Assembly: GCF_900101465.1 (NCBI RefSeq) | Contig: NZ_FMZM01000016.1 | Coordinates: 62,001-126,000, forward strand | Length of the DNA stretch: 64,000 nucleotides | Source of the DNA: Nocardioides lianchengensis | GTDB taxonomy: Bacteria; Actinomycetota; Actinomycetes; Propionibacteriales; Nocardioidaceae | Reading direction: 5' to 3' | Position numbers and translations under genes: made by a program | Shown: positions 26,390 through 34,700 of the stretch, in pieces | Layout: the number at the start of each line of letters is the position of its first letter | Position numbering within the stretch: the first letter of the stretch is position 1 | Notes under the pieces: model-generated | Told to the model about the DNA's origin: nothing | The model's input: only the letters and a program-made list of their open reading frames with translations | The model's database searches: none

Positions 26390-26395
26390 ACGGTA
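26390..26395 (-). promoter_or_regulatory. -10 element of cydA, leaderless
   Basis: TACCGT on the minus strand ends 7 bases before the GTG at 26382. Confidence 0.5.
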
Positions 26396-26422
26396 CGCCG
26401 AACCGAACACGTTCAGAACCGT

Positions 26423-26440
26423 TTGTGAAATCTTTCACGA
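26423..26440. promoter_or_regulatory. Rex-type redox operator upstream of cydAB
   Basis: TTGTGAAATCTTTCACGA matches the Rex consensus TTGTGAAnnnnTTCACAA with one mismatch. It lies about 28 bases upstream of the cydA -10, near the -35 region, and overlaps the last codons of the upstream reductase gene. Rex control of cyd genes is known in Streptomyces; no rex gene is in the window. Confidence 0.75.
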
Positions 26441-27100
26441 AGTGATCAGCCAGCGCCCGAGCAGGGTCCCGTCCTGCTCGAGCAGCGTGCTAAGCACCAG
26501 GGGTACGTCGACTGGCGGCCCCGCCGCGATCCGGGGGTGGTCGCCCCCGACCACCCGGGGTACGACGGTCGCGCAGAGCTCGTCGGCGACGCCCTGGTCG
26601 AGCAGGTCGCGGAGTAGGTGCGGCCCGCCCTCGGCCAGCAGGCTGGCGTGGCCGAGGGCCACCAGCCGGCCGCGCAGCAGCGGCAGGTCGACCCGGTGCT
26701 GCCCGCAGACCAGGACGTGCTCGGCCCCGAGCAGCTCACGCGCCGCGGCCAGCCCCGGGGAGGTCGCCACGGTCGCCATCAGCACCCGCCCCGGGTCGGC
26801 CCCGCGGAGCGACTCCGGGACCTCCGCGGACCGACTGACCAGCACGATGGGGACGTCGGCGGGCCGGTAGCCCTCCGCGCGCGCCGTCCCCGCCCCCACC
26901 AGGACCGCGTCCGCGAGGCGCCGCAGGGTGGCGAACACCTCGCGGTCGGCCGGGTCGTTGATCGACCCGCTGCGCCCGTCCGACCCGGTGGCGGCGCCGT
27001 CCAGCGTGCTGACCATGTTGACCCGCAGCCACGGCAGCCGCGGCACGGCGTACAGGTCCTCCAGGGGACCCTCGGTGCCGATCAGGACCCTCACGACCAT
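26435..27100 (-). CDS. RibD C-terminal-domain type pyrimidine reductase family protein
   Basis: A 221-residue reductase with the DHFR-like RibD fold: LRVNMVSTLDGAATG at the start, DREVFATLRRLADAVLVGAGTARAEGY, and LLAEGGPHLLRDLLDQGVADEL, the NADPH-binding and C-terminal motifs of the family. No deaminase domain is attached and no other riboflavin gene is near, so the substrate may not be the riboflavin intermediate. The ATG at 27100 is chosen because the domain begins there and GAGGTG precedes it; a longer start would run through antisense-like sequence. Overlaps the upstream gene by 10 bases. Confidence 0.85.
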   Translation of the reverse strand: MVVRVLIGTEGPLEDLYAVPRLPWLRVNMVSTLDGAATGSDGRSGSINDPADREVFATLRRLADAVLVGAGTARAEGYRPADVPIVLVSRSAEVPESLRGADPGRVLMATVATSPGLAAARELLGAEHVLVCGQHRVDLPLLRGRLVALGHASLLAEGGPHLLRDLLDQGVADELCATVVPRVVGGDHPRIAAGPPVDVPLVLSTLLEQDGTLLGRWLITS

Positions 27101-27654
27101 TCCCACCTCATCACCCAGTACCGGACCCCGAACGGGTCGTCGTCGTAGTCCACCTGCGCCGGCGTCCCGGCCGGCAGCAGCCCGAGCAGCTCGCGGATCC
27201 CGTCGAGCGACGCGAGCAGGTCGTCCCCGAGCGCGAAGTCCGACCATCCGGCGTCACTCGACGCGAGCGCGGCCCGCAGCCCGTCGTCGAACGCGAACGA
27301 CCGCTCGTCCAGGTGCCCCGGCGCCTTCTCCGAGCGCCGCGCCGACCCGTTCCCCACCACCAGGTAGGAACCGCCCTCCGGTGGTTGAGGAGGGACGAAG
27401 TCCCGTCTCGAAACCCCCGCAGCCGAGAGGAGCGAATGACCCACCCGACACCCCTGCGGATCCCCCACCACGACCACGTCCGAGCCCAACCACGACACCG
27501 CGTCGAGGCACGCCAACCGCAGGTCCAGCACCGGATCGCTCAGCCCGGCGTACGACGGCAGCAGCGCCAGCACCCCCGGCACCAGGACCGCTCTCGTCGG
27601 TCGAGTAGCCCCCGAGGAACGAGGGGGCGTGTCGAGACCACCGTCGGGACTCAC
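27091..27654 (-). CDS. LigB-like conserved hypothetical protein interrupted by two dispersed repeats
   Basis: A 187-residue protein that I place tentatively with the actinobacterial proteins resembling the class III extradiol dioxygenase B subunit fold (LVPGVLALLPSYAG near residue 23, GDPQGCRVGHSLL, LDGIRELLGLLPAGTPAQVDYDDDPFGVRYWV). The GTG start overlaps the folP stop (GTGA). Two dispersed elements are read in frame: 27599-27639 forms most of residues 6-19 and 27378-27416 gives SRRDFVPPQPPEGG around residues 80-92. The usual catalytic residues are not evident, and the second insert may disturb the fold. Confidence 0.7.
   Translation of the reverse strand: MSPDGGLDTPPRSSGATRPTRAVLVPGVLALLPSYAGLSDPVLDLRLACLDAVSWLGSDVVVVGDPQGCRVGHSLLSAAGVSRRDFVPPQPPEGGSYLVVGNGSARRSEKAPGHLDERSFAFDDGLRAALASSDAGWSDFALGDDLLASLDGIRELLGLLPAGTPAQVDYDDDPFGVRYWVMRWEWS
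27378..27416 (+). repeat. Dispersed element inside a coding sequence
   Basis: CCGGTGGTTGAGGAGGGACG ... GTCTCGAAACCCC, the same type as the 19.3-kb array, read antisense and in frame in the LigB-like gene. Confidence 0.9.
27599..27639 (+). repeat. Dispersed element at a gene start
   Basis: GGTCGAGTAGCCCCCGAGG ... GTGTCGAGACC with a strong CCCCC/GGGGG stem. It lies within the first 20 codons of the LigB-like gene. Confidence 0.9.
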
Positions 27655-28514
27655 TGCAGCCCCCGGATCGCCCGCGCCGGCAGCCGCCGCCCGGCGATCG
27701 TGTTGACCATGTCGACCGTCTGCCGCGTCTCGACGACCTCGTGCACCCGGAAGATCCGCGCGCCGGCCAGCGCCGCGACCGAGGTCGCCGCGAGCGTGCC
27801 GGTCAGCCGCGAGCCGACCGGCAGGTCGAGCGACTCCCCCACGAAGTCCTTGTTGGACAGCGACACCAGCACCGGCCAGCCGGTGTCGACCATCTCCCCG
27901 AGCCGGTGGGTGAGCTCCAACGAATGGAAGGTGTTCTTGCCGAAGTCGTGGGCCGGGTCGATGACCACCGAGCGGCGGTCGACGCCGGCGGCGACGGCCC
28001 GGTAGGCGTAGGCGACCGTGTCCTGGATGGCCGAGCGGACGACGTCGTCGTACTCCACCCGGTAGGGCCGGGTCCGCGGCGTCGCGCCGCCGGTGTGCGT
28101 GCAGATGATCGCGGCGCCGAAGGCCGCCGCGACGTCGACCAGCTCGGGGTCGGCGCCGCCCCAGGCGTCGTTGAGTACGTCGGCGCCCGCCTGGCAGACC
28201 GCCCGCCCGACCGAGGCCCGCCAGGTGTCGACGGAGATCACCAGCGAGGGGTACGCCGAGCGCACCCGCGCGACGAAGTCGACGACCCGCCGCTTCTCCT
28301 CGTCCTCGGAGATGTTCTCGCCGGGGGCGGCCTTGATGCCGCCGATGTCGACCATCTCGGCGCCCTCGTCGACCACCTGGGCGACCCGGTCGAAGGCCTT
28401 GTCCTCGGCCCAGGTCGCGCCCTTGTCGTAGAACGAGTCGGGCGTGCGGTTGACGATCGCCATCATGATCGTCGCGTCGTCGGGGAAGTGGTGCCGACCC
28501 AGCTTCAGCGTCAT
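27651..28514 (-). CDS. folP: Dihydropteroate synthase-like protein (FolP2 type)
   Basis: A 287-residue TIM-barrel of the DHPS family, which joins pterin pyrophosphate to p-aminobenzoate for folate. AIVNRTPDSFYDKG (residues about 20-33), DIGGIKAAPGE, SVDTWRASVGRAVCQAGADVLNDAWGG and a C-terminal IFRVHEVVETRQ are clear. It is adjacent to gpgS, as folP2 (Rv1207) is to gpgS (Rv1208) in Mycobacterium tuberculosis. The mycobacterial FolP2 is reported to lack ordinary DHPS activity, so the role here may differ from classical folate synthesis. ATG overlaps the gpgS stop (ATGA). Confidence 0.9.
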   Translation of the reverse strand: MTLKLGRHHFPDDATIMMAIVNRTPDSFYDKGATWAEDKAFDRVAQVVDEGAEMVDIGGIKAAPGENISEDEEKRRVVDFVARVRSAYPSLVISVDTWRASVGRAVCQAGADVLNDAWGGADPELVDVAAAFGAAIICTHTGGATPRTRPYRVEYDDVVRSAIQDTVAYAYRAVAAGVDRRSVVIDPAHDFGKNTFHSLELTHRLGEMVDTGWPVLVSLSNKDFVGESLDLPVGSRLTGTLAATSVAALAGARIFRVHEVVETRQTVDMVNTIAGRRLPARAIRGLQ

Positions 28515-29425
28515 GCGCCGACCCCCACCGCGGGCGGCCGCTCCGTCACGGGTACGGCGACCGCCTCGAGCGTCATCCCGGCCCCGAACTGGCTCAGGGT
28601 GATCTCGTCGGCGTGGTGGCTGTGCGTCGAGCGGGCCCAGCCGGCCGTGAGGATCTGGGTGGCCATCGCGCCGAGGTCGCGCAGCGCCTGGTGCCGGTGC
28701 GCGCGGCGGCCGAGGTCGACCTGCGCGATCGCGTCGAGCCCGTGGCCGCGCCAGGTGTCGATCAGGGCGGCCAGCTCGACGGCGTACCCGGTCGGCACCG
28801 AGAGCGAGGCGAACAGCGAGCGTCGTACGGCCCACTCGCCGGCCAGCGGCTGCACCAGCCCGGCCAGCGGCGGGAAGAGCAGGGCGACCAGCGGCCGGGC
28901 GACCAGCTCGGTGACCCGCCCGCCCTCGTAGGCCGACTCCCGTTGGTTGAGCTCGTCGAAACCCGGCCGCTCGTAGAAGCCCTTCACCAGCGACACCTCC
29001 GGCCGGGTGAGCAGCGGCCCGAGCAGGCCGGGCACGAAGTGGGTGTCCCAGTCGAGCAGGTCGGCGTCCATGAAGACGATCACGTCGCCGGTGGTCACGA
29101 AGAGCGACTTCCACATCGCCTCGCCCTTGCCGGGCCGGGAGCCGAGGTCGGGGCGGACCTCGGCGGAGCGGTGCACGACCGCGCCGGCGTCGGTGGCGAC
29201 GTCGTAGGTGTCGTCGGTGGAGTCGGAGTCGATCACCACGATCTCGTCGACCAGCGCGACCGTCTCGACCAGGGCCTCGCGGACCCGGGTCACGACGTCG
29301 CCGACGGTGGCCGCCTCGTTGCGGGCGGGCACCACCAGGCTCACCCGCTGGTCCCCCTTCGCGGCGAGCAGGTCGTCGAGCGACCAGTCGTCCCAGCGGT
29401 GCGTGTTGCGCGCGAACCAGGTCAC
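28511..29425 (-). CDS. gpgS: Glucosyl-3-phosphoglycerate synthase
   Basis: GT-A glycosyltransferase (family 81) that makes glucosyl-3-phosphoglycerate for glucosylglycerate and methylglucose lipopolysaccharide, 304 residues. The nucleotide-binding VVPARNEAATVGDVV near residue 30, DEIVVIDSDSTDDT, the metal-binding MDADLLDW near 117 and GGRVTELVARPLVALLFP support it. A stretch around residues 154-161 (GFDELNQ) is encoded by a copy of the dispersed GGTTGAG...CGAAACC element. The GTG start has a leaderless -10. Confidence 0.92.
   Translation of the reverse strand: MTWFARNTHRWDDWSLDDLLAAKGDQRVSLVVPARNEAATVGDVVTRVREALVETVALVDEIVVIDSDSTDDTYDVATDAGAVVHRSAEVRPDLGSRPGKGEAMWKSLFVTTGDVIVFMDADLLDWDTHFVPGLLGPLLTRPEVSLVKGFYERPGFDELNQRESAYEGGRVTELVARPLVALLFPPLAGLVQPLAGEWAVRRSLFASLSVPTGYAVELAALIDTWRGHGLDAIAQVDLGRRAHRHQALRDLGAMATQILTAGWARSTHSHHADEITLSQFGAGMTLEAVAVPVTERPPAVGVGA
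28943..28964 (+). repeat. Dispersed element core inside gpgS
   Basis: TTGGTTGAGCTCGTCGAAAC is the short form of the repeat, read antisense in frame as part of gpgS. Confidence 0.7.
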
Positions 29426-29431
29426 GGGGCG

Positions 29432-29437
29432 AGGGTA
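29432..29437 (-). promoter_or_regulatory. -10 element of gpgS, leaderless
   Basis: TACCCT on the minus strand ends 6 bases before the GTG at 29425. Confidence 0.5.
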
Positions 29438-29477
29438 TCCACGACGGCAGAACGCACCGCCGTGGTCCCCCGCGCCG

Positions 29478-30653
29478 CTACTTCTTGGTCTTCGTGGGTG
29501 CCTTGGTCTGGAGGGTCAGCGTCCGGTAGCCGGCCTTGGTCGCGGTCACCTGCAGCACGACGCGCTTGCCGACCATCTTCCTGGTCAGCTTCAGCGACGC
29601 CTTGGTGCCGACGACCTTGGAGCCGACCCGCCAGCGGTAGGCGACGGCCGTGCCGGCCGGGAGACCGCTCGCCCGGGCGCGGAGGGTGCGCCCGGCCTTC
29701 GGCTTGCCGACGATGCGGACCTTGCCGGCCGCGAAGGTCGCCGGAGCGACCGCGGCGGTCGCGGCGCTGGCTGCCGAGGCGACCGTGAAGCCCGGCTTCG
29801 AGGCCGTCACCCGGACGCTGAGCGGGGCGCCGAGGTCGGCGAGCCCGAGTCGGTACGACGACGCGGTGGCCCCGGCGACCGGCGTACCCCGGCGCAGCCA
29901 CTGGTAGGCCAGCGCCGCGTCGGCCGGCCAGCCGGACGGGCGGGCGCTGAGGGACTGACCGAAGCGGGGCGCGCCGGTGACGGTGACGCTGCCGGCGACC
30001 ATGGTCGCGGGGACGACCGGGGCGGTCGGCTCGCTGGTGCGGACCACCTTCGAGTAGCCGGGCCGGGTGCTGGTGACCCGCACGGACAGGGCGGCGTCGA
30101 CGTCCGCGACGGTCGCGGTGTACGACGCCGCCGTGGCGCCGAGGATCGGCGTGCCGCCGCGCAGCCACTGGATGGCCTGGGTGGTGCCGATGTCCCAGGC
30201 GCCGATGGTGGCGTCGAGGCGGTCGCCGTACCGCGGCGCGCCCGCGACGGTCGGGACCGGCCGCAGCGTCTGCTGCTCGCCGAGGATGGTGACCGGCGCG
30301 CTGACGACGCGGGTGTCGTCGAACCCCTGCTTGGAGCCGGTGACGGCCACCTGGAAGGCGACGTCGATGTCCTGCTGTCGCAGGGTCCAGGCGGGGCCGC
30401 TGGCGCCGGGCTCCTTGACGCCGTCGAGGAGCCACTCGTAGGACAGCGCGGTGCCCTCCGGCCACTCGCCCGCGTTGATGAAGATGTTGTTGCCGGCCTT
30501 CGGCTCGCCCGTCAGGACGGGGGTCGGCGCGGGCGTGATGGGCGCGGCGTACGACGGGCCGGTCTGGAGGCCGACGAGGCCGCCCACCGCCAGAGCGAGG
30601 GCCACAGCCCTCAGGATCGTCCGTCGCCGCCAGGTCGGGTGCACATGGGTCAC
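29478..30653 (-). CDS. Secreted protein with Ig-like repeats
   Basis: A 391-residue exported protein: signal peptide with a twin-basic start (HPTWRRRTILRAVALALAVGG) cleaved near SYA-AP, then four or so beta-rich repeats of about 90 residues. Each has a P-x-L/V-x-G-x-P/A start, a Gly/Trp core (GAWDIGTTQAIQWLRGGTPI) and a (V/A)TGSKxGF/Y motif. The same repeat type forms the C-terminal half of the M1 peptidase gene at 31747. Probably an extracellular adhesive or scaffold protein. GTG 30653 is preferred because CATAGT lies 6 bases before it. Confidence 0.8.
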   Translation of the reverse strand: MTHVHPTWRRRTILRAVALALAVGGLVGLQTGPSYAAPITPAPTPVLTGEPKAGNNIFINAGEWPEGTALSYEWLLDGVKEPGASGPAWTLRQQDIDVAFQVAVTGSKQGFDDTRVVSAPVTILGEQQTLRPVPTVAGAPRYGDRLDATIGAWDIGTTQAIQWLRGGTPILGATAASYTATVADVDAALSVRVTSTRPGYSKVVRTSEPTAPVVPATMVAGSVTVTGAPRFGQSLSARPSGWPADAALAYQWLRRGTPVAGATASSYRLGLADLGAPLSVRVTASKPGFTVASAASAATAAVAPATFAAGKVRIVGKPKAGRTLRARASGLPAGTAVAYRWRVGSKVVGTKASLKLTRKMVGKRVVLQVTATKAGYRTLTLQTKAPTKTKK

Positions 30654-30659
30654 GGCGGG

Positions 30660-30665
30660 ACTATG
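30660..30665 (-). promoter_or_regulatory. Possible -10 element, leaderless
   Basis: CATAGT on the minus strand ends 6 bases before the GTG at 30653. Confidence 0.4.
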
Positions 30666-30739
30666 GCACGCCGATCGCGGTCCCCGCGGCGCTTTCGGAG
30701 TGTTGGTGACGGGGCGCGGGCCACACGCGACGGCGGTGG

Positions 30740-30745
30740 TTGAAT
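30740..30745 (+). promoter_or_regulatory. Weak -10 element of the tetR-type gene
   Basis: TTGAAT ends 6 bases before the GTG at 30752; a poor match but at the spacing seen for other leaderless genes here. Confidence 0.3.
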
Positions 30746-30751
30746 GCGGGA

Positions 30752-31369
30752 GTGTCCTCCCCCGAGCCCGCGACACCCGCCGAGCCGGCGCGCCGCCCCC
30801 GCGGGCGCCCCCGGGACCCGGGCGCCGAGGGACGGATCCTCGACGCCGCCCTCGAGGAGTACGGCGAGCGCGGCTGGTCGGGCTTCACGATGGACGCGGT
30901 CGCCCGCCGGGCCGGGGTCGGCAAGTCGACGGTCTACCTGCGCTGGCAGGACAAGGACTCGCTGCTGATCGACGCCGTCGACGCCCGCACCGGCGGCATC
31001 GAGGACGTCGACACCGGCAGCTTCCGCGGCGACCTGGTCGAGCTCTCGGCCAACCTGTTCCGCCACTACCTCGACCCGGCCGGCTGGGCCACCCTCCGGC
31101 TGGCCGTCGACGCGGCCGCCTCCCCCTCCGCGCTCGGCACGTTCAGCGCCCGGGTCGCCGAGCAGCACACCGCCGCGGTCCTGGCCATCGTCGGCCGGGC
31201 CGTCGCCCGCGGCGAGGCGACCTCCGACCTGCCCCCGGCGCCACTGGTCTTCAGCCTGTACGGCGCGGTCACCATGCAGACCCTGACCCTCTCCGGCTCC
31301 GACCGGCAGCTCCCCGACGCCGAGATCCGCCGCCGGGTCACCGAGCTCGTCGACTTCCTCCTCCGCTGA
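30752..31369 (+). CDS. TetR-family transcriptional regulator
   Basis: A 205-residue regulator. After a Pro/Arg-rich tail, the HTH reads ILDAALEEYGERGWSGFTMDAVARRAGVGKSTVYLRWQ; the ligand domain is helical and ends ELVDFLLR, similar to the TetR_C_16/AcrR-like group. It diverges from the Ig-repeat gene with 98 bases between starts. The target is unknown; the divergent neighbour is possible. GTG 30752 is chosen over TTG 30740. Confidence 0.9.
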   Translation: MSSPEPATPAEPARRPRGRPRDPGAEGRILDAALEEYGERGWSGFTMDAVARRAGVGKSTVYLRWQDKDSLLIDAVDARTGGIEDVDTGSFRGDLVELSANLFRHYLDPAGWATLRLAVDAAASPSALGTFSARVAEQHTAAVLAIVGRAVARGEATSDLPPAPLVFSLYGAVTMQTLTLSGSDRQLPDAEIRRRVTELVDFLLR

Positions 31370-31411
31370 CCCGAGAGTCGGGCTCGACCGGTACCGACCC
31401 TCGGCCCACCG

Positions 31412-31480
31412 GGTTTCGAGACGGTTGCCAGAGCAACCTCCTCAACCACCGAGGGGCGCCGAGGGGCGCCGAGGGGCGCC
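31412..31480 (-). repeat. Dispersed element followed by a 10-base tandem repeat
   Basis: The element 31412-31451 (GGTTTCGAGACGGTTGCCAG ... CTCAACCACCG) is followed by three copies of GAGGGGCGCC at 31451-31480. It occupies the gap after the TetR gene and may help terminate it. Confidence 0.85.
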
Positions 31481-31541
31481 GACGTGCAGACCAACCGTGG
31501 AAGCCCCTCAACCCCGGAGCGGGTAAGCCGATGGATTAGCC

Positions 31542-31715
31542 ATGACCGGGGGATCAGAGGAAGCAACGACCTGCAGCGTCTGCTGGGCACTCGTGCCCCG
31601 GATGATGATGACCTTCCACCGCGACTGGCACGACGGTCTCGCCCGTGCCGTCGCCGCGGAGCGCACGGACGTCCCCGGGCTGGTCGCGGTCGAGCCGCGA
31701 CGCACGGCCTGCTGA
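31542..31715 (+). CDS. 57-residue putative zinc-finger protein
   Basis: A short open frame, ATG to TGA, in an otherwise gene-free gap. The protein has CSVCWALVP and then FHRDWHDGLARAV, giving Cys-x2-Cys and His-x3-His, a spacing able to bind zinc. Small actinobacterial proteins with C-x2-C-x-ALV ... H-x3-H patterns are familiar to me, but I cannot name a family. The ribosome-binding site is weak. A hairpin terminator overlaps its end. Confidence 0.5.
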   Translation: MTGGSEEATTCSVCWALVPRMMMTFHRDWHDGLARAVAAERTDVPGLVAVEPRRTAC

Positions 31716-31738
31716 CGCAGGCCCCCGGGGACGTCCGT
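31665..31738. terminator. Perfect 15-base inverted repeat with inner hairpin
   Basis: ACGGACGTCCCCGGG (31665-31679) and CCCGGGGACGTCCGT (31724-31738) pair exactly; the 44-base interval contains a second stem GTCGCGG/CCGCGAC. It sits at the end of the small zinc-finger ORF and just after the stop of the convergent M1 peptidase gene, so it probably terminates both. Confidence 0.65.
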
Positions 31739-31746
31739 CCCTGCTG

Positions 31747-34700
31747 CTACTTCTTCTTCTTGACCTTCGCGGTCGCCCGGCTGGTCACGGTCTTCGTGAC
31801 GTAGCCGGCCTTCGTGACGGTCACCTTGACGGTGACCTTCTTGCCCGCGGTGGCCGCGCCGAGCTTCACCGTGGGCCGGGTGCCGATCTTTCGCGACCCG
31901 GCGTACCAGGCGTAGCTGACCTGCACGCCGCTGCCGAAGCCGGTCGCCCGGGCCCGGAGGGTGCGGCCGACCTTGGCCGGACCGGTGATGGTGGCCCGAC
32001 CCGACCCGAGGGTCGCGCGGGCGACCGCACCGGAGGCGGCGCTGGTCTCGGTCACGGTCGTGTAGCCCGGCTTGGTGCCGGTGACCGCGACGGTGATGCG
32101 GTCACCGAGGTCGGCCAGCCCGAGCCGGTACGACGTGCCCGTGGCGCCGGCGATCGGCGACCCGTTGCGTCGCCACTGGTAGGCCAGCGCGACGCCGGCG
32201 TCCCAGCTGCCGGCCGCGGCGGACAGCGTGCTGCCGAAGCGGGCGGTGCCCACGAGGCGCGGCACCGGGGTGCTCGCGATCGTGGCCGGGGCGACCGTGA
32301 CCGGCTCGCTCTCCACCGTCACGCCGGTGTAGCCGGGCTTGGTGCCGGTGACCGCGACGGCGACCTCCTTGCCGAGATCGGCGGCGCCGAGGTCCAGCGT
32401 GGGACCGACCGCGCCGGCGACCTCGGTGCCGTCGACGATCCACTGGTAGGCCAGCGTCACGCCGCCGTCCCAGGTGCCGGCGTCGGCGGTGAGCGTCCGG
32501 TCGACGATCGCGTCGCCGGTGAGGACCGGCTTCGGCGTCGTCGCGAGCGTCGCCGCCGCCACGTTCACCGCAGCACTCGTCCGGGTCACCGTGGTGTAGC
32601 CCGCCTTCGTGCCCGTCACGGCCACCGTCAGCGCCTTGCCCAGGTCAGCCGCGATCGGCGTGTACGACGCAGCCGTCGCGCCGCTCACCGGCGTACCGGC
32701 CACACTCCACTGATAGGTCAGCGCCGTCCCCGACGTCCACGTCCCGGCCACCGCCGAGACCGCAGCATCCACCGTCGGCGTCCCCGACAGCGTCGGCACC
32801 GGAGCGGTCCCGATCGTCGCCGCCACCACGTTCACCGCAGCACTCGTGCGCGTCACCGTCGTGTAGCCGGCCTTGGTGCCGGTGACCGCCACCGTCAGCG
32901 CCTTGCCCAGATCGGCCGCGACCGGCGTGTACGACGCAGCCGTCGCGCCGCTCACCGGCGTACCGGCCACGCTCCACTGATAGGTCAGCGCCGTCCCCGA
33001 CGTCCACGTCCCGGCCACCGCCGAGACCGCAGCATCCACCGTCGGCGTCCCCGACAGCGTCGGCACCGGAGCGGTCCCGATCGTCGCCGCCACCACGTTC
33101 ACCGCAGCACTCGTGCGCGTCACCGTCGTGTAGCCGGCCTTGGTGCCGGTGACCGCCACGGTCAGCGCCTTGCCCAGATCGGCCGCGACCGGCGTGTACG
33201 ACGCGGACGTCGCGCCGCTCACCGGCGTACCGGCCACGCTCCAGGCGTAGGCCAGCGCGGTGCCGGAGTCCCAGCTGCCGGTCACCGCGGTGACCGCGGT
33301 GTCGACCGTCGGGGTGCCCGACAGGGTCGGGACGGGGCTGGAGGTCAGCGTCCCGGCCACGACCGTGACCGGCTCGCTGGTCTTCGTCACCGGGAGGTAG
33401 CCCTCCTTGCTGCCGGTCACCGTGACCGTCAGCGCCTTGCCCAGGTCGCCCGCGACTGGCGTGTACGACGCGGACGTCGCCCCGGTCACCGGCGTACCGG
33501 CCACGCTCCACTCGTAGGTGAAGGAGGTGCCGGCGGCCCAGCCCGCGGTGGTGGCGCTGAGCGCCGTCCCGACGGTCGGCGTACCGGAGAGGGCCGGGTC
33601 CGCGGCGGGGGTGATCGGGTGGGCGTCGACCGACGCGTCGGTCGCGCAGCCGGCGGTGGAGCAGAGCCCGCCGAGGCCGGTCGGCACGGCCGTGGCCTTC
33701 AGGGTGTCGCTGGAGGCGTCGCCCTTGACGACCACGTCGAAGGACGCGGTGGCCGAGGTGCCGGTCGCCGTCGAGGGCACGGTCCAGGTCAGCGTGGTGC
33801 CGTCGAGGGCCAGGCCGTCGGGCAGGGTGCCGATCGTCGCGTCGTCGAGGACGTCGGCCAGGTCGACCTTCACGACCCCGTTGGCCAGCACGACCTTGCC
33901 GACGTTGGCGGCGGTGAGCTGGTAGGTCAGCGTCGCGCCGGGCTCCACGACCCCGGAGGCGGGAGTGCTGGCCAGGGTGAGGTCGTACTTGCTCGGCCAG
34001 GCCGGCTTGTCGCCGTCCATGATCCAGTCCTGCCAGAAGGCGTCGAGGTCGCGCCCGGAGATCTCCTCGGCCAGCGCCTTCAGTTCGTCACCGCTGCGGC
34101 TCTGCCCGCCGTACCGGGTCTGCCACTGCTTGACGACCTTCAGGAAGTCGACGTCGCGGAGGGCGGTGTTGAGCGCACCCCAGAACTGCGCGCCGCGCGT
34201 GTAGGTCTGGTAGCCGTAGATGTTGACCGGGTTGGTCTGCGCACCGGGCGGGGTGGTCCAGCTGGCGCTGGTCGCAGCGGTGCCGTTCCAGTTGTTGTAG
34301 TACGACGTCTCGACCGCGGCCGGGTTCGGCGTCGCCGGCGCCAGCACGTTCGTGTAGTACGTTGGCCCGTAGGTCGCCATGCCCTCGTTGATCCAGATGT
34401 CGGTCCACAGCTTCGGCGAGACGTTGTCGCCGTACCACTGGTGGACGAGCTCGTGGATCAGCGTGTTGCCGTTGACCGAGTTGGTGCTCGGGAAGAACGA
34501 GCGGTCCTGGGTCTCGAGCGCGTAGTTGATGCCGCTCGGCACGGTGTCGATGACGACGCCGACGCTGTTGCCCGGGTAGGGCCCGTAGATCTGCTCCAGC
34601 CGGCTGATGATCGTGCCGAGCTGGGCGCGACGGTTGGTGATCGTCGTCTTGTTGGTCGCGGACAGGGCCGAGTCCATGAACGACCACTCCGGGACGACCC

